DNA of 64,000 nucleotides from positions 1-64,000 of the forward strand of contig JAGEMR010000135.1 in assembly GCA_021030915.1 (NCBI GenBank), given 5' to 3'. Both the position numbers and the translations under genes were made by a program. Positions 34,801 through 47,738 of the stretch are shown here, one piece after another (the stretch's first letter is position 1; every line of letters begins with the position of its first letter). A model generated the notes under the pieces. That model saw nothing but the letters and a program-made list of their open reading frames with translations. It had not been told where the DNA came from and ran no database searches. The DNA comes from Astrothelium macrocarpum (Eukaryota > Ascomycota > Dothideomycetes > Trypetheliales > Trypetheliaceae).

Positions 34801-35867
34801 AAAGACATAAGCCTATCTTTTCAGGAGTAGTTTAGAAGCGAGCGGTACACTTTATTGCTTTCTGGAGAGCAACGACACAATCGGCACGTCTGACTGGCTG
34901 TATTTCAAATCGTCAAGACAGCTTGAAATTCCATTCGGTACCTGCATTACTCTAGTAATAAGAATTATTTCACGTTGTCGCTTGTTTGTCCTGGATTTCT
35001 CTGTACTAGTGTTGATAGTCGATCCTCATTATGGAAGCGACCAATATACCGTATCACTGCAATGTAATAGATCCTCAAATAGGCGGATTGACCATTGATT
35101 GATGTCGCAGCTCTGTATATGGAGAATCTCCGATAATCAAAACGCGTGATCAATCCAACTAACGTGCTCTTTGTTTTGTTCTTGTCTGATTAGTACCGAG
35201 GTACCCTTTGAATATCAGATATTCACTCCATATTCCATCGTAGACCGTCTCACAAGCCGCTGATTTTCGCCCGCGCATCTATGCTACTAGATTCTCGCCT
35301 GCGCATGTCAGCCGTTCGACGCGGGAGGGAAAATGGAAACTCTTTCAGTCTCAGCTGCAACATGATGGCGCCGTGCCTTTGCCGCAGGATGACGTATCGG
35401 GCAGACTTTGCGGCTGTCTCTTAACTGAGCCTACAGACCGCAAAGCCAATCAAAGCGCAACAACATACCCCAAGACCTTCTTTTTGATTGATCTTCCGGA
35501 CAGAGCAAAGTGGCTCCCTTGCCCTTTGGGCGCAAGCTCTCGCCCCATGCGCACAAAAGATTGCCTTTCTTCCGCTACTTGTTTCCTCACGCGCGGCAAC
35601 GGCCACGTGCACGCCTGTCGCTGTTTCCTCACGGGACCATCCTCTCGTTCAGACACCGGGCACAGTCTCGTATATACCAGTATCTAATCCGAAGGCAGGC
35701 AAGGTATGGTTGGAAGATCTACATGATTGTTTACAAAGTCGCTGACGATGGCGCACAGGCAGGAGAAGAGGCGCAGGCTTGGAGGCATTTTCGGTTTTAT
35801 CCAAAGACGGACACATCGACTCTTTGGACCCCAAAAGACCAAAGATGGTTTGCATCATCGTCAAAAG
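31892..35867. other. Four-kilobase gene-poor interval
   Basis: Despite many short frames, none has a motif, splice partner or consistent start. Three overlapping minus-strand frames at 32680-33230 could be remains of a gene but do not join sensibly. The minus-strand frame at 31948-32220 (RSRGGRYQGHQG) might be a first exon of the zinc-finger-like gene. The composition is normal, not RIP-like. Confidence 0.4.
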
Positions 35868-38785
35868 ATGACCAGTAACGGGAACTATGGCTCCGAGGGT
35901 TACAATAGCCTCACCGGCTTTGGCAGTGGAGGGACCAGAGAGCCTGGCGCTCGAAGAAAAAAGCTTGCTGGATATCTCAAGGCAGCTAATGAGTTGAGAC
36001 AAAGCTATCAGCAGAGCTACGGGTCTTCATTCGGAGGCAGCAGTAGAGATGCTAGTACCGAACATGTCGACAACGATATGCCTGGAGCTTTCCCCGAAGC
36101 TGCGATTATTCGAGGCGGAAACGAGGAAATGATCATCTTTCCGAGCTACGCTCGGAAGCACATCAAGCAAAAGGCATGCGCGCTCTATTCGTCTCACTTG
36201 GGCAATACTAACAAGGTCTTCAATAGTGGGAGCCAGGCAGCTCGCCGATCAACGGTTCGGGATATCAGGATCCTTATGATACGAGAGACCCTGATTACTG
36301 GCGCTATCAAGAAGAGAGGTACGAGGAAGAGGTAGATGCTATCGTTGATGTAGATGTCCGCGGATGGCTGTATTCCCCACAGAGAGGGCCCATGAATCGG
36401 AAGCAGAGGCTATTCATTGGCCTAGCACGACAGCTTTCCGGACTACCTGCACCTCCCAGCTCAACAATCAGTCCTACCGCGAGTAGATCGAGCAGTCGAT
36501 CTTCAAGTCCTCATGCTACATATATGCAAAGAACGGACATGCGAGCTGCTAAACAGGAAGAAGACGAGGTCTCAAGGGAGGCGCAAGCAATCTTGAAGAG
36601 AGGCGAGCAAAAGGCAGACATTGGTGGACGCGGCGGTTTTAGTGAATCGCCGTCCGTAGACAATGGGGAAGTTGGCGAAAGACGTGGTCACGATCGAACG
36701 CCGCGCGCCCAGTCTCGTATTACGGAGCCCCATCCAGGCCAAATCCCACATCCAGTAACGAATACTTCTCTTTCCAGTGACGCAAACAATCCATCATCAG
36801 CGACAGACAAGCGACAGTCTTGGAGCGATCCTGCAAAGATGAGTGCAGCTGAGCTCACAGAAGCTAATGGTCATCTTATGGCGCGGCTACGACCTTTTCT
36901 GGCAAACCCGCTGGTTGACACTGCAGTCAGCGCATTTTTCTACAACGAAGACAATTCGGAGCAACGTACAATAACGACCAATACTTCTGGCCACTTTTCA
37001 ATTCGAGCGGCGCTAACGTTTGTTCCAACTCATGTTCGACTGCTTGCTTCGGAAGGAGGCTTGTCTGCAGTGCAAGAAGTCCATGTTACGCAATCACATG
37101 GCGTGAGCCTCATAAGTGATATTGACGATACCATCAAGCATTCGGCCATCAGCTCGGGAGCCAAAGAAATCTTTCGAAACACCTTCATCAGGAGCCTATC
37201 AGACCTAACCGTGGAAGGGGTCCGAGAGTGGTATAAACGGATGGCAGAGATGGGGGTTAAACTTCACTATGTTTCCAACTCGCCATGGCAGTTGTATCCA
37301 CTTTTGACGAGCTACTTTGCCAAAGCCGAGCTTCCGCAAGGATCCTTCCATCTCAAACAGTATTCTGGGGTGCTACAAGGGATTCTTGAGCCTGTTGCGG
37401 AGCGAAAGAAATCGAGCATGGACAGGATTCTGCGTGACTTTCCTGATCGTCAATTCATCCTTGTTGGGGATAGCGGTGAAGCGGATCTCGAAGTGTATAC
37501 GAATACCGTTTTGGAGAACCCTGGGCGCATTCTTGGAGTTTTCATTCGTGATGTTACGACGTCTAAAAGAAAGAAATTTTTTGATTCAACCATGGGTCCT
37601 CTAAGAGGCGAACATTCTCCCAAGCTTGCATCTGGCGCTTCGAGCCCAAACGGATGGCATCAGATTCGAAGAGCACAGAGAATCAGCGATGACAATGATC
37701 CTGAGCTAAGAGCAGCTATCGCAGCTTCCTTGGAGGATGTTGAAAAGCAAAGACAGCGCAGCATTGCATCTATACGGTCTTCCCACGCTACCCAGTCTGG
37801 ACCGCAAGCTGATTTTGCTGGCAATCATGAGCCCAGACCTCGATTGCCTCCGCGCAGGCCCACAGAACCGCCGGCCCCACAATCGCATCAAATGGGCCCA
37901 ACAATGGGAAATTTGATTGACCTTGGTGAACCTTTACAAGAAGGTCAGGCACCAACAAGTCGAGTGAATGAGAACATGGCCACTGGAAGTCCGCTCAAGA
38001 AGACTACCAGTAGTCAAAGTAATCTAGGGCTGGAGGGATCGGCACCTCTGAGGAAACAACCTTCACCAACTCCTCCGCCGAAGCCTCTTGCGTTGAGAAG
38101 CTCCAATTCTAAGCCGTCGAATAATGCATCTTTGCCAACTTTAGCGAATGCCGGGAAAGCGCCGCCGCCTCCACCGGTATCGCGAAAGCCTATTGCTTCG
38201 AATACATCAAGCCAACAGAATGATGCGCCGCCGCTACCTCGACGGCCCGAAAACGTAGAAAGCTATGGTGCCATGGCTCGACAGAAAATTTCAGATACCT
38301 ACCAATCGCTGCCCACGCCCGCTTCGTTCTGGTCTGCCAAGGGAACTCACTCGAGATCCTCTTCGCCAACTGGCAGTCCATCCGAGCACGCAACTCCCCG
38401 CAATACGAGCATCCACTCAATCAAGTCAGAAGGCCAATCCAACCGAGCACCGCCTGTGCCACCACCTCGGCGAGCTATTTCAGCATACCCTGCTGTGGCA
38501 GCGCAATACGCGTCGAAACGACTTAGCTGGAATTCACCACCAGCAAGCCCGCGATTGTCTGGCGTTGATGTCGATCCCCATGAAGCACCTCTGTCTCAGC
38601 GAGAAAGAGCGTGGATAGAGAGATGGGCAAGAGCGAAGCGAGCGTTGGATTCACAAGGGGTCATGCTGAGGAGTTGGCGCGTAGGCTTCGATGTTATGGA
38701 TGATGTGGTTGACCTGGTGGAACAGGCGCAAAAGACGATGGAGCTAGAGAATGAAGAGACGGGCACGGCCAGGCAGGATAGATGA
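35868..38785 (+). CDS. APP1: APP1-type phosphatidate phosphatase, two exons
   Basis: Exons 35868-36173 and 36227-38785 give 954 aa. The DUF2183 catalytic domain lies around residues 220-380, with the DxDxT motif in SLISDIDDTIKHS and the later FILVGDSGEADLEVY. This is a haloacid-dehalogenase-type Mg-dependent phosphatidate phosphatase that in yeast acts at cortical actin patches. The N-terminus RKKLAGYLKAANELRQSYQQ and VDVDVRGWLYSPQRGPM is family-typical. The long C-terminal half is Pro/Ser-rich with PPPPPVSRKP- and PPLPRRP-type SH3 ligands, fitting endocytic partners. The only intron consistent with the frame uses a GC donor (AAG|GCATGC) with a perfect TACTAAC branch site and TAG acceptor. 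Confidence 0.9.
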
Positions 38786-39385
38786 TGGCTCCCGAAATGT
38801 CACGGGCGTAACGAAGGTCATGCGATGTTTATGAGATCAAGCTGGCGTAGGCATACCCGTGGCTCAGCACCACACGTTCCAGTTACGAGGTCCATGTACT
38901 TGTAAAGGCAGCAAAAGCAAGCGGTAGATGAGACGCCTGGTGGGGGTTCCTCTGTGCGGGTCGTGTGACGGCCTTGGGCGGCTATGGTGGATGAGCTAAT
39001 CAGCATGTGGTGCAATGCAGATGGGAGTGGCGATGTGGAGGAGGGGGCCCAGTGATGGTGTTGTTCCTCTGCATGTGCAAGGCCTTCGGGGAAACGGCCC
39101 GCGTCACGCATCTCCCAACTCCCCCAGCCTCCCCACATCCAACTCTACCATCCATCTGCTGTTTCTTTTCCGCTTCCGTCTTGTCTGCACCCGTCCCTTT
39201 TCTGTCCCGAGATGACTGTGCGTCCATGTCTGGCTTCAGCAGCAGCAACCGCACTGCCACGCGCGGCACGCTGCCTCTGCTCTTCTTGACCTTCCAGAGC
39301 TCCCACTTCCCCTTTTATGCTTTGACGTAGTACAAAAGTCTGCAGCACCGCATGTACCGAGATACCATTTCCTGGCTATGAAACC
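38786..39385. other. Spacer between APP1 and the Ras/RasGEF gene
   Basis: No gene supported. Open frames on both strands overlap without motifs. It probably contains 3' UTR of the one gene and promoter of the other. Confidence 0.45.
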
Positions 39386-42300
39386 ATGCCAGTCCAGGGC
39401 CACGACGCCGCCACCACTTCCAATCCCGGTCCCAAGAGCGCGAAACGTGCTCCCATAAGAATCCAACCGACAGGCTATCGACGCCCGAGCCAGACTGGCC
39501 TTGCCCATTCCAGTTCGAATCCGACCTCTCCCACCCCCAAATCTCCCCAGCCCAGATCGCCGACGTCCAAGTCTCCCCAAACGAGGTCGCCGGCTCCCAA
39601 GTCTCCCACATCGTACAATCACACGCCACGAACGCCCGCCTCGCCGGGCCTGAGTGGGTCTGCATCACCGCCAGCTCAGCGACCCGGCCTTTCCAGTCGT
39701 GCAAAGTCCGCGCCCTTGGTAGCGAAGACCCGCGAACACGGTGATGATGTCGAGGGTAGGACGTCCGCGTCAGGGTTAGCGCTGGCGGGCGTCACTCATG
39801 GAGGGATGTCAAGACAACAACCACCAGTTGATGAAGACGTCCGCCCTGCCGCTGAAGAATCCGAGTCTGGTGATGGAGATGGAGACGGAGACGGAGCAGA
39901 CAGCGAAGATGAGACAAATACAGGACCTTCGACTGCTGTGGCTGAAACGCCGCAGAGGAAATCGTCTCTGCCCAATACTCTTGTGAGTTCTTTGGCCTGC
40001 GACAGTCTTTAGATGACTCGAGAACAAGCATTCCCAGCCTTAAGATGGCATTGCTCACAGCATGGGCAGGATTCCCAGATCAAGGCCTTCAGCACCCCTC
40101 CAGCCTCGCCTCGCCAACCAAAATCACCGCGTTCGTCGCCGAAGACATCTCCGGCTCAGCCGAGCTCGTCGACGTCCATGCTAGAAATCAATATTGCCGT
40201 TCTTGGCGCTGCTCGTGTTGGTAAATCGACATTTATGCAGCGTGCACTAGATCTTACCACTTTGCCTTCTCCAAATGCTCCTATTGGCGCAAGGAAGATG
40301 TCCATAGACGGACACGTCTATGTTGTGCGGCTGTTTGAACTCGCATTTGATCAGGTAGAGTTTGGAGGTAGTGATGAAGACGAGAATACTGTATGGCCGG
40401 AGAAGCTGGGGGACCTCGTGGTACCCAAGATGGATGGTGCGTTGGCACTGTATGATGTTACGAATCAGAAATCTCTGGCAGAAGTACCTGGTGTACTGAG
40501 TAAGTCACCGCGATGCGATAAATTACTTATTGTGGGGAAACCCGAAATGAGGCTCTCTTCTAGATCATGTAAGTATTCGAGACAAAGGCTAACCTTTAGT
40601 GTGATAGTCGCTATGAACAAAGCTTCGCTTCCCTGTGTTCTCGTTTCTTGTAAATGTGATAGTCACTCGCCTCACCGACAGGTTGACCCTACCAAAATTG
40701 AGCAAAAGGCGAGATCAATCATAAAAGACGTACCGGCCGTTCAGACTGCACGAACTTTGCCTTCAACGCAAAAGCAATGCATGTCCATGATTTTAAGAGC
40801 AATTCTTTCAAAACCTGGTGAGCTGACCCACTACCGGATCGTGTGATGTAGATGCAAGGGATAGATCACACGCCAGCGATCAAGATCTACAAAGTCTTTC
40901 ACTATTTACATTGCAAGCCCATGGCTGACGGCGGAATTATGTAGGCTCGGGCCGCGAATTAAATTCAACTCGAAGGCGTGCAATGTCCAACGCCGTGCGC
41001 GGAGTTTCTCCACGTCCTCCCGGGCACGCCCGAGCTGCGTCAGAGCACTCGGGTCGTATTTTGATGGGTAAAAACAAAGAGAATGAACATACTCGTGACG
41101 ATGATTCTACGAACCCAGCAAGCGAGTCAGTCGAGAATCCAATCACGGCAAGCCTCAACCCAGAACCAACTCGGACACTCCCACCCCAGTTGATAGATCG
41201 ACAAGCAAGCTCAAGCGAGAAAGAGTCTTATACTTTTGACCAGCTAGTTGATAGGCTCCTTGCTCAGACTCATTCGAAAACTGACGCCAAATTCTCATTT
41301 ACGTTTCTTCTCTTGTACCGCAAGTTTGCTGCTCCAGGTACCTTGCTTGAAGCCATCGCATCTCGTTTCATTGGCATGCAGAATAGCAATGAGCCGGAAT
41401 TCACCAAGACCACCGCTCAGCTGCGATATCTTGCTGTAATTGAGCAATGGGTATCACAATCACCAGAGGATTTTCTACATCCGTGGACAAGACAGTACTT
41501 AATAAAGTTCATCCAAAAAGTGGGACAAGACCGAATGTTTGCCGTGGCTGCCAAAGAAATCCACGCACGATTAGAAAGCCCTGTCGACGACGCCGATAGC
41601 GAAACATGGCCATTTTCTGACGCTGACCGTCCCACGCCAGACACCATCGATCTCAGCGACATCATTATCACATCCGACACTTCAGCATCCAGCTCCGCCA
41701 GCGATTCCAAGAAGCACCAACATAGTCTCTCCAATTCCACCCTCACACCTACATCCTCCACCACAAGTGCCACCTCCACCAGCTCCAGCCCCAAACTCAC
41801 TCCCCTCGCGCGCGCCCGCGAGGTCGCCCACGCCTTCCAACCCACCTCGCGCAACCCGCTCAGCAAAGTCCAATGGCACGCACTAATGGCGCATAGCGAC
41901 GACGCCATCGCCAAGGAACTCACCCGCATCGACTGGGTCCTGCTCACCTCCACTCGGCCTCGCGACAGTCTCCGCCTCCTCGCGCTTACGCCATCCCAGC
42001 AAAAATCCCTCAACACCTCTCTCTCCGCTAGCAGTACGACCCCCACCCCCACCACCACCAACGACGCCAGTACCGCCACCGCTGCATGCTCCGCCAGCAC
42101 CACCGTGCGCTCGCTCGAACACGTCGGACGGTGGATCGCACACTTCAACTTCGTCGCCGCGTGGGCGCAGAACATGGTGCTGCTGCGCGACAAGCCGAAG
42201 CACCGCGCGCTGATGCTGGAGAAGCTGATGCGGGTGGCGCGGCGGCTGCGCGAGCTCAACGACTACTGCGCGCTGGGCTCGCTGATCGCAGGGGTAGGCA

Positions 42301-42879
42301 GCGGGCCCGTGGCGCGGCTGGTGGCGACGCGCGAGCTCGTGCCCGACGGCGTGCGCAAGGATTTCTTGAAACTCGAGATCCTCATGAGCCCGCAGAAGAG
42401 CTACTTTGCGTACCGCTTGGCGTGGGATAACTCCCCCGGCGAGCGCATCCCGTACATGCCGCTGATCCACCGGGATCTGGTGAGCGCGGATGCTGGGTCG
42501 AAGACGTTCTTGGATGCTGCTGGTGGTGGGGGGGCGGGGGAGGGGTTTTTTGGGCCGGGGAAGGGGGGGAGGGTGAATTGGAGGAAGTTTGAGATTATGG
42601 GGGATCTGTTGGCGGGCGTGCAGAAGGCGCAGAGTACGCCGTATCCGAAGATGGCGCGGAATGAGGAGGTGAGGAGTTTGTTGTTGGATACGAAGATTAC
42701 GATGGACGATGAGGTAAGACTATGTCTCCACCTATTCACATTCTTGGCTTGGAGGGGGGGGTTGAGGTTATCGAATGTGGCTAATGGTTTTATAGGAGCT
42801 CTACGAACGCAGCGTCCAACTGGAGCCCACGCCGCAGGCAGGCGATAAGAATATATTTCAGCGAATGCGGAGGCGTTGA
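39386..42879 (+). CDS. Ras-like GTPase domain fused to RasGEF_N and RasGEF (CDC25) domains
   Basis: Exons 39386-39982, 40070-40499, 40608-40817, 40945-42713 and 42796-42879 join to 1029 aa. After a Ser/Pro-rich leader with SPxPKSP repeats comes a Ras-like domain (~residues 236-410): P-loop GAARVGKST, MDGALALYDVT and VSCKCD in place of NKxD. A linker leads into a RasGEF_N-like segment (YTFDQLVDRLLAQ, FTFLLLYRKFAAPGTLLEAI, WVSQSPEDF) and a CDC25 catalytic domain (IAKELTRIDWVLL, RSLEHVGRWIAHFNFVAAW, LNDYCALGSLIAGVGSGPVARL, MPLIHRDL). It should activate Ras. Intron 40500-40607 is the least certain. The GTPase part lacks a proper switch II and the NKxD Asn, so it may bind nucleotide poorly. A glycine run and a Ser/Thr-rich insertion interrupt the catalytic part. 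Confidence 0.82.
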
Positions 42880-43981
42880 CATACTAATGAATAGCATATG
42901 ATATGAAGATTCGGATCCTACGTACATGACGGAGGATATTCGAGCTGGTCATCAAGGTCCGATTTACGTGCGTTGCAACCAACGCAGTATCATGAAACGC
43001 GGACGGAATTGATTGCAAAATGTAATGGGGTAGCGTGCGACTGCATAGATTTAACTTTATATAAAGGCTTCACAGCCTTGAGATATCCAAGCTCGGTTTG
43101 CGGTGGATGAAGTAAATAGTGTATAGCTCGAATAGGGAGGAAATTCATGGCGAACGTAGCCTGGACGTACATGACGTTACGCAAATGCCATCAACTTGTT
43201 CGTCGAAGCTTTGCTGGCAATGTGAAGTGTTTGATATGTAGTTGGTCTTGGTCATGTAAGGCGTTAATCATTTGCAGTTGCTGGAAAGAACTCCCTGGGA
43301 TGAATGAAAGGTGTAATCAGACTATTATCATCTGGTTCCTTAGCCAAATGCATTTACATGAGGAATGATTAGATACCAGTCTTCGAATAACATTATGATT
43401 GTTGCAAGTAAATTTCGATAGCTATGGAGAATCGTTCGATGCCTTTCTTATTCCCATTAGAATAGAGGATGATAATAATAATTTACAGGCTCGTAACCAG
43501 TCATCAGACATGAACCAAGGCCATAAATTTTGCCAACGATGACCAAGCCACCAAAGTACTCCATTTAGGCCGATTAAGTTCATGCAGAGCTTCCTGAGCC
43601 ACCGACTGTAACTTACAGTCTGAAATGACTGAAGCTCTGACATCTGAAGCCTCGTTCTGAATCCTGTCCAAAGCCATAACGTTGCACATGCCCGACACAA
43701 TAATTATCCTTTAACAGCCGATTTTCTTCACTTCTTTGATCATAGGCAATCCTGCCAATGCCAGGTATTTCCCCCAACATGCCATCCCAATAGCGCCAAT
43801 ACAATGCCCAAGAAAATCCACACGGCACCCAATATCCAATAGATCCCAAAGCTAATATGATGAAGAAAGGCACATGAGAGAGATCGACCCCTCATCTCCC
43901 GATTCCCGCAGAAAATGCAGCATCTCTTTCGAAATAACGCGCAGTCCACTCACTCACACATCCAGCTTCACCGCCACTCCC
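42880..43981. other. 3'-3' spacer between convergent genes
   Basis: The Ras/RasGEF gene and the ADAM gene converge here. Small minus-strand frames at 43422-43949 contain one hydrophobic stretch but no family signal. Confidence 0.45.
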
Positions 43982-46615
43982 CTACGCATACCTCACACTC
44001 GTCATCGCGGGCTTCGGCGGCTCCACATACCCGCCCTGGCCCCTCCACAGCTGCGCATTCTGCGGTGTGCCATTCCACTGCGAATTATACTCCTGCTGAT
44101 AGAAGCCACTCCCACTCCCACTCACACCGCGACTACCACCACCGGGGCCAGCATCATTGTTCAGGGACGGCAGGTACGAGCGATGCGGCGGCGGGATGGG
44201 CGGGGGAGCGGCGCCACCACCAGCCCAGCCCGGAGGCGGCCCCGCGAGCTTCGCGGGGCGCGAAGTGTGGCGGCGACGGCGGCAGCAGCGCACGATGCAG
44301 CCGAGCAGGGAGAAGAGGAGGAGCACGCCGAGCGAGACGGCGACGCCGATGACGACAGGCTTGTGCGACGCAAGCCAGGAGGAGACTTCGCCGCCGACGG
44401 TGGAGCCTTTGCATTGGCCCTGGAGAGAAAGAAAGTTAGTGTGGGAGAGATGGGGGGGGGGAAAGAGAAAACGTACGTTTGAGCAACGACCGCCTCCACC
44501 GCACGGTGTGCCGTCCAGGAAGTTCTGCTGCAAGCCGTAGCACACACCCGTGCCAAACTCCGGGCTCGCGCACGAAATGGTGCACGTCGAGCTATCGCAC
44601 GCATACGTATCGTTGCCCTGGGTGTAGCTGCCCATGACCGTCTTGCACTGGGCGTCGCGACTGGTGCACTGGCCGGACGCGCACTGCAGGCCGCTGCCGC
44701 AGTTCTGGCCGTCCGGGCTGGTGACGTCGGGCGGGCAGGTCGGGCTGGCGCCCGAGCAGACCTCCTGCGGATCGCAGGAGCCCGTGGACGCGCGACACAC
44801 GGTGCCGTTGGTGGCGAGCTGGCAGTTGCGGCAGCAGTCCTCGTTGGAGTCGTCGCAGACGGCGCCGGGCTTGAACTTGCACGTGGTGGCGTCGCAGCAG
44901 GCGTCGCTGCCGCAGCCCTCGACGCCGCCGCAGTCGCACTCTTCGCCCTGCTCGACGATGCCGTTGCCGCACTGCTGGCCCGTGATGGTGGTCACGCCCT
45001 TGTTGTCGTTGAGGCACGTTGTTTTGACCGAGTTGCGGCCCATGGCGCTGCAGATGTTGCCGACGGTGCACAGCGAGAATTGCGTGATGCCGGATGCGGT
45101 GGACGGGTTCATGATGTAGCGCTCGCCCGCGTCGCAGGTGGAGGAGGAGAGCGGGCAGCATTGCTGCGCGGAGACGGTGGTGCCGTCGCTGCAGGTTTGA
45201 GCGGTGCAATCGTGGACGGCGCCAAAGGTGTGGCCGGTCTCGTGACTGGAAGGTGGATTGTGAGGATTGAAGAAGAAATAGTTTTCGGTAGGAAGGGGTA
45301 CTTACGCAATGACTTGCCATTCAGTGTTGGTTTTGGCAACAACGTTTGCGCCTGAGACGGTTTCGGTACCGGTTCCATCAGATGAATTCATGGTTTGGGC
45401 TGTGTTGACACAAGCTTGACCCAGCCATGCTAATCCTACGGTGGCTCCACTGTTGCAATTCGTAAGGAGTGTCCAGTGACTATTGTCATCCTGCTGTTCG
45501 CCTCTCCACTGTGAAAAGGTATTGAGGCGATCTTGAATATTGACGTTATCGGAACACCCCTCGTTCCAAGGTGTGGCAGCAGGAGGAGTTCCAGGGCAGT
45601 TGGCATCTGCAACAGTCAAATTCTGAAGGCCCAAAGTAATGTTGAATGTCGTTTCATAGAGATTGGAGGCCGTGTTCATTTGAGTAATGACATTTTGATG
45701 AGCAGCAGAAGAATTTGGAAAGGTTCCAGTATAGGTGCAATCTGTCGCAACTCCGACAAGAGCAACTTTGCGGGTTACGGGACAGCCGGCACTTTGCCCA
45801 ATTGTGGAGGTGAGATTGACACCTGCTGAGTTACCCGATCCGGGTTGAGTATCGATCTGACGCTTGCCAAAGAGACTGGTCATCGGCATAACACCCCAAT
45901 AGGAATCATCTCGCTTCATCATTTGTGTATAGACAGGATGGTCGGGTTGTATATTGAAGGATAATGCATCGGATTGACATAGCATTTCGTCATGTAGTGC
46001 TTGAGTGGCGGATCTCCTTAATTCTTCATGCAGTCCATATTGGCTTTCCGTAATATCAGAGTCTCTCCATAAAACCATGTATTCGTTGACGTCGTATGCA
46101 GGTTCGATATGAGGGTCCAGTTCATGTTTTGTGCTCGTGTAACTTGATGAAAGTTGAATGTGGTGTGCGTCCAGGCCGATGGTAAAGGCGCCTTCAAACA
46201 GAGGGTGTTTGCCATCCTTTTTCACCACAATCCGTGCCCAACCAACATTCTGCCATGATCGATCCAACTTTTGTACAAATGCGAAACCTTTATAAACCTT
46301 GTGATCCAACCTGTTGATCGGTTCTCGCCGTATCACGAATCCATCCGGACCCAGGTAATTTATGCTTGCGCCTTCCGGTAATATATCGTGATTTGGCTCC
46401 AGACCCAGTTTGACATGCAGCGAATTGTAAAGAGTGAATTCGAGGTCGAACGTGTGAAGCGCCGTGACCCGGTTTGATTGGGTGTTGATGGTGGCATTAT
46501 GAACGACGGCCAACGATTGCAACGGGTTCCTCCTGACGGACGTCGCATGCACCAGAGTCAAGCTTGCAAGCGCGACAGTACAAGCGGTGGCAAATCTCAA
46601 GATTGAGAATCTCAT
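43982..46615 (-). CDS. ADAM-type zinc metalloprotease, three exons
   Basis: Exons 45306-46615, 44477-45245 and 43982-44419 give 838 aa. A signal peptide (MRFSILRFATACTVALASLTLVHA) is followed by a propeptide and a reprolysin domain with the zinc motif HETGHTFGAVHD, which is split by intron 45246-45305 just before the first His. A Met-turn (RYIMNPS) follows. Next come a disintegrin domain (GNGIVEQGEECDCG..CCD), a Cys-rich region, one transmembrane helix (VVIGVAVSLGVLLLFSLLGCIV) and a Pro/Gly-rich cytosolic tail. This is the fungal ADM-B-like membrane sheddase architecture. The start is the first ATG before the signal peptide. Intron 44420-44476 lies before GQCKGS. Confidence 0.92.
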
Positions 46616-47738
46616 GGCGGCCAGGGCTCCCCCCCGCCAAGCGGCGAAGGAGTGGTGGAGTAGTAAATATACTGTAAGCAGACCCGCCGAAGCAAGCGCC
46701 CGGACGTTATCTCGGTGGAGGAGAAAAGAAGGGTCGCATTGGTGTTGATATGGCGATAAGACAACGAGTGAAGAATTTGTTGAGTGAGCGAGTGGATGAT
46801 GCGGGTGGCGGGACTCGCAGGATGGAGATGGAAGGTGAGTGCCGTGGTGTAACGACGGGAACTGGTGGGAGAGTTGAGGACTGGGACCGGTTTGGGAAGA
46901 GATAGGCCCTGGCATACCCGGAGAGGCAGCCAATACGAGGCAGTGCAGGCCAACTTGCTTCCCTTTACTCCGCAGATGCACAACAACATGTCGCCGCCGC
47001 GTCGATTGGTTGTCCGGGCAGAATGTGCCCCTGTGTGAGGCGTTGCCCGTCCCGTCGCAGACGCACTCCTTCGCCCCTCCTGTCACTATTTACTCGTCCT
47101 TTTATCTGCTCTGACACTCCCGCCTCGCACTGCTGCTTTCTTGACGAGAATGAGCCGCAGCCGTGCCTCTGCTCCATCTCTCGGAGGCGCCGCGCTCGAG
47201 GCCGTGCTCACATCAGCCGATCAGCCTCTCTTGGAGCTTTCTCTGACTACTGCGCCGTCAGCAGGAGCCTAACTCGATTCGCCATGGCTGCTGCACTTGC
47301 CAGTGAAATGCCCCACGGGAAATTAATGTACTACTACTCCGTCAGGCTGCATCCATGGACAGTGGAGTCCCACAAGCCCTTACAAAGGCCCTCCATAATC
47401 GCATCTTAGCCAATCGCCTGATTAGACATCGTATATCCTCCTTCTCTTTGGCTAGTTTTGTAGCTGTTCTTTCTTCCTGGGAAGTTTTAGCCTTTCACCA
47501 ACTCGTTCTTACCTCAAGCTTCAGACCCTTTTTTAGTTTGTCTGGAGCTGTGCCGTAAGCTAAGGTAACTACCAAGTTATAATATCCGACCGGTGAGAGA
47601 AATGCTTGCGATGGCAGATCTACTCTTTACTTCTCCTCATCGCGCTGTTTTCATCATTTCTATCTTGTTTCTCTGCAAGTTACCACCCTGTCTGCATTGC
47701 GCCTACCAGTAATTGCTTCCTTAACACCATTCGGTAAC
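46616..47738. other. Divergent promoter region
   Basis: This separates the ADAM gene (minus) from the plus-strand gene at 47739. It probably contains both promoters and 5' UTRs. Open frames run through it on both strands in GC-rich sequence but add no domain. Confidence 0.5.

Noticed and set aside
43874..44540. Plus-strand frames of up to 202 codons over the ADAM C-terminus
   Set aside because: They are antisense to the transmembrane and cytosolic tail of the ADAM protease, whose own domain order is unambiguous.
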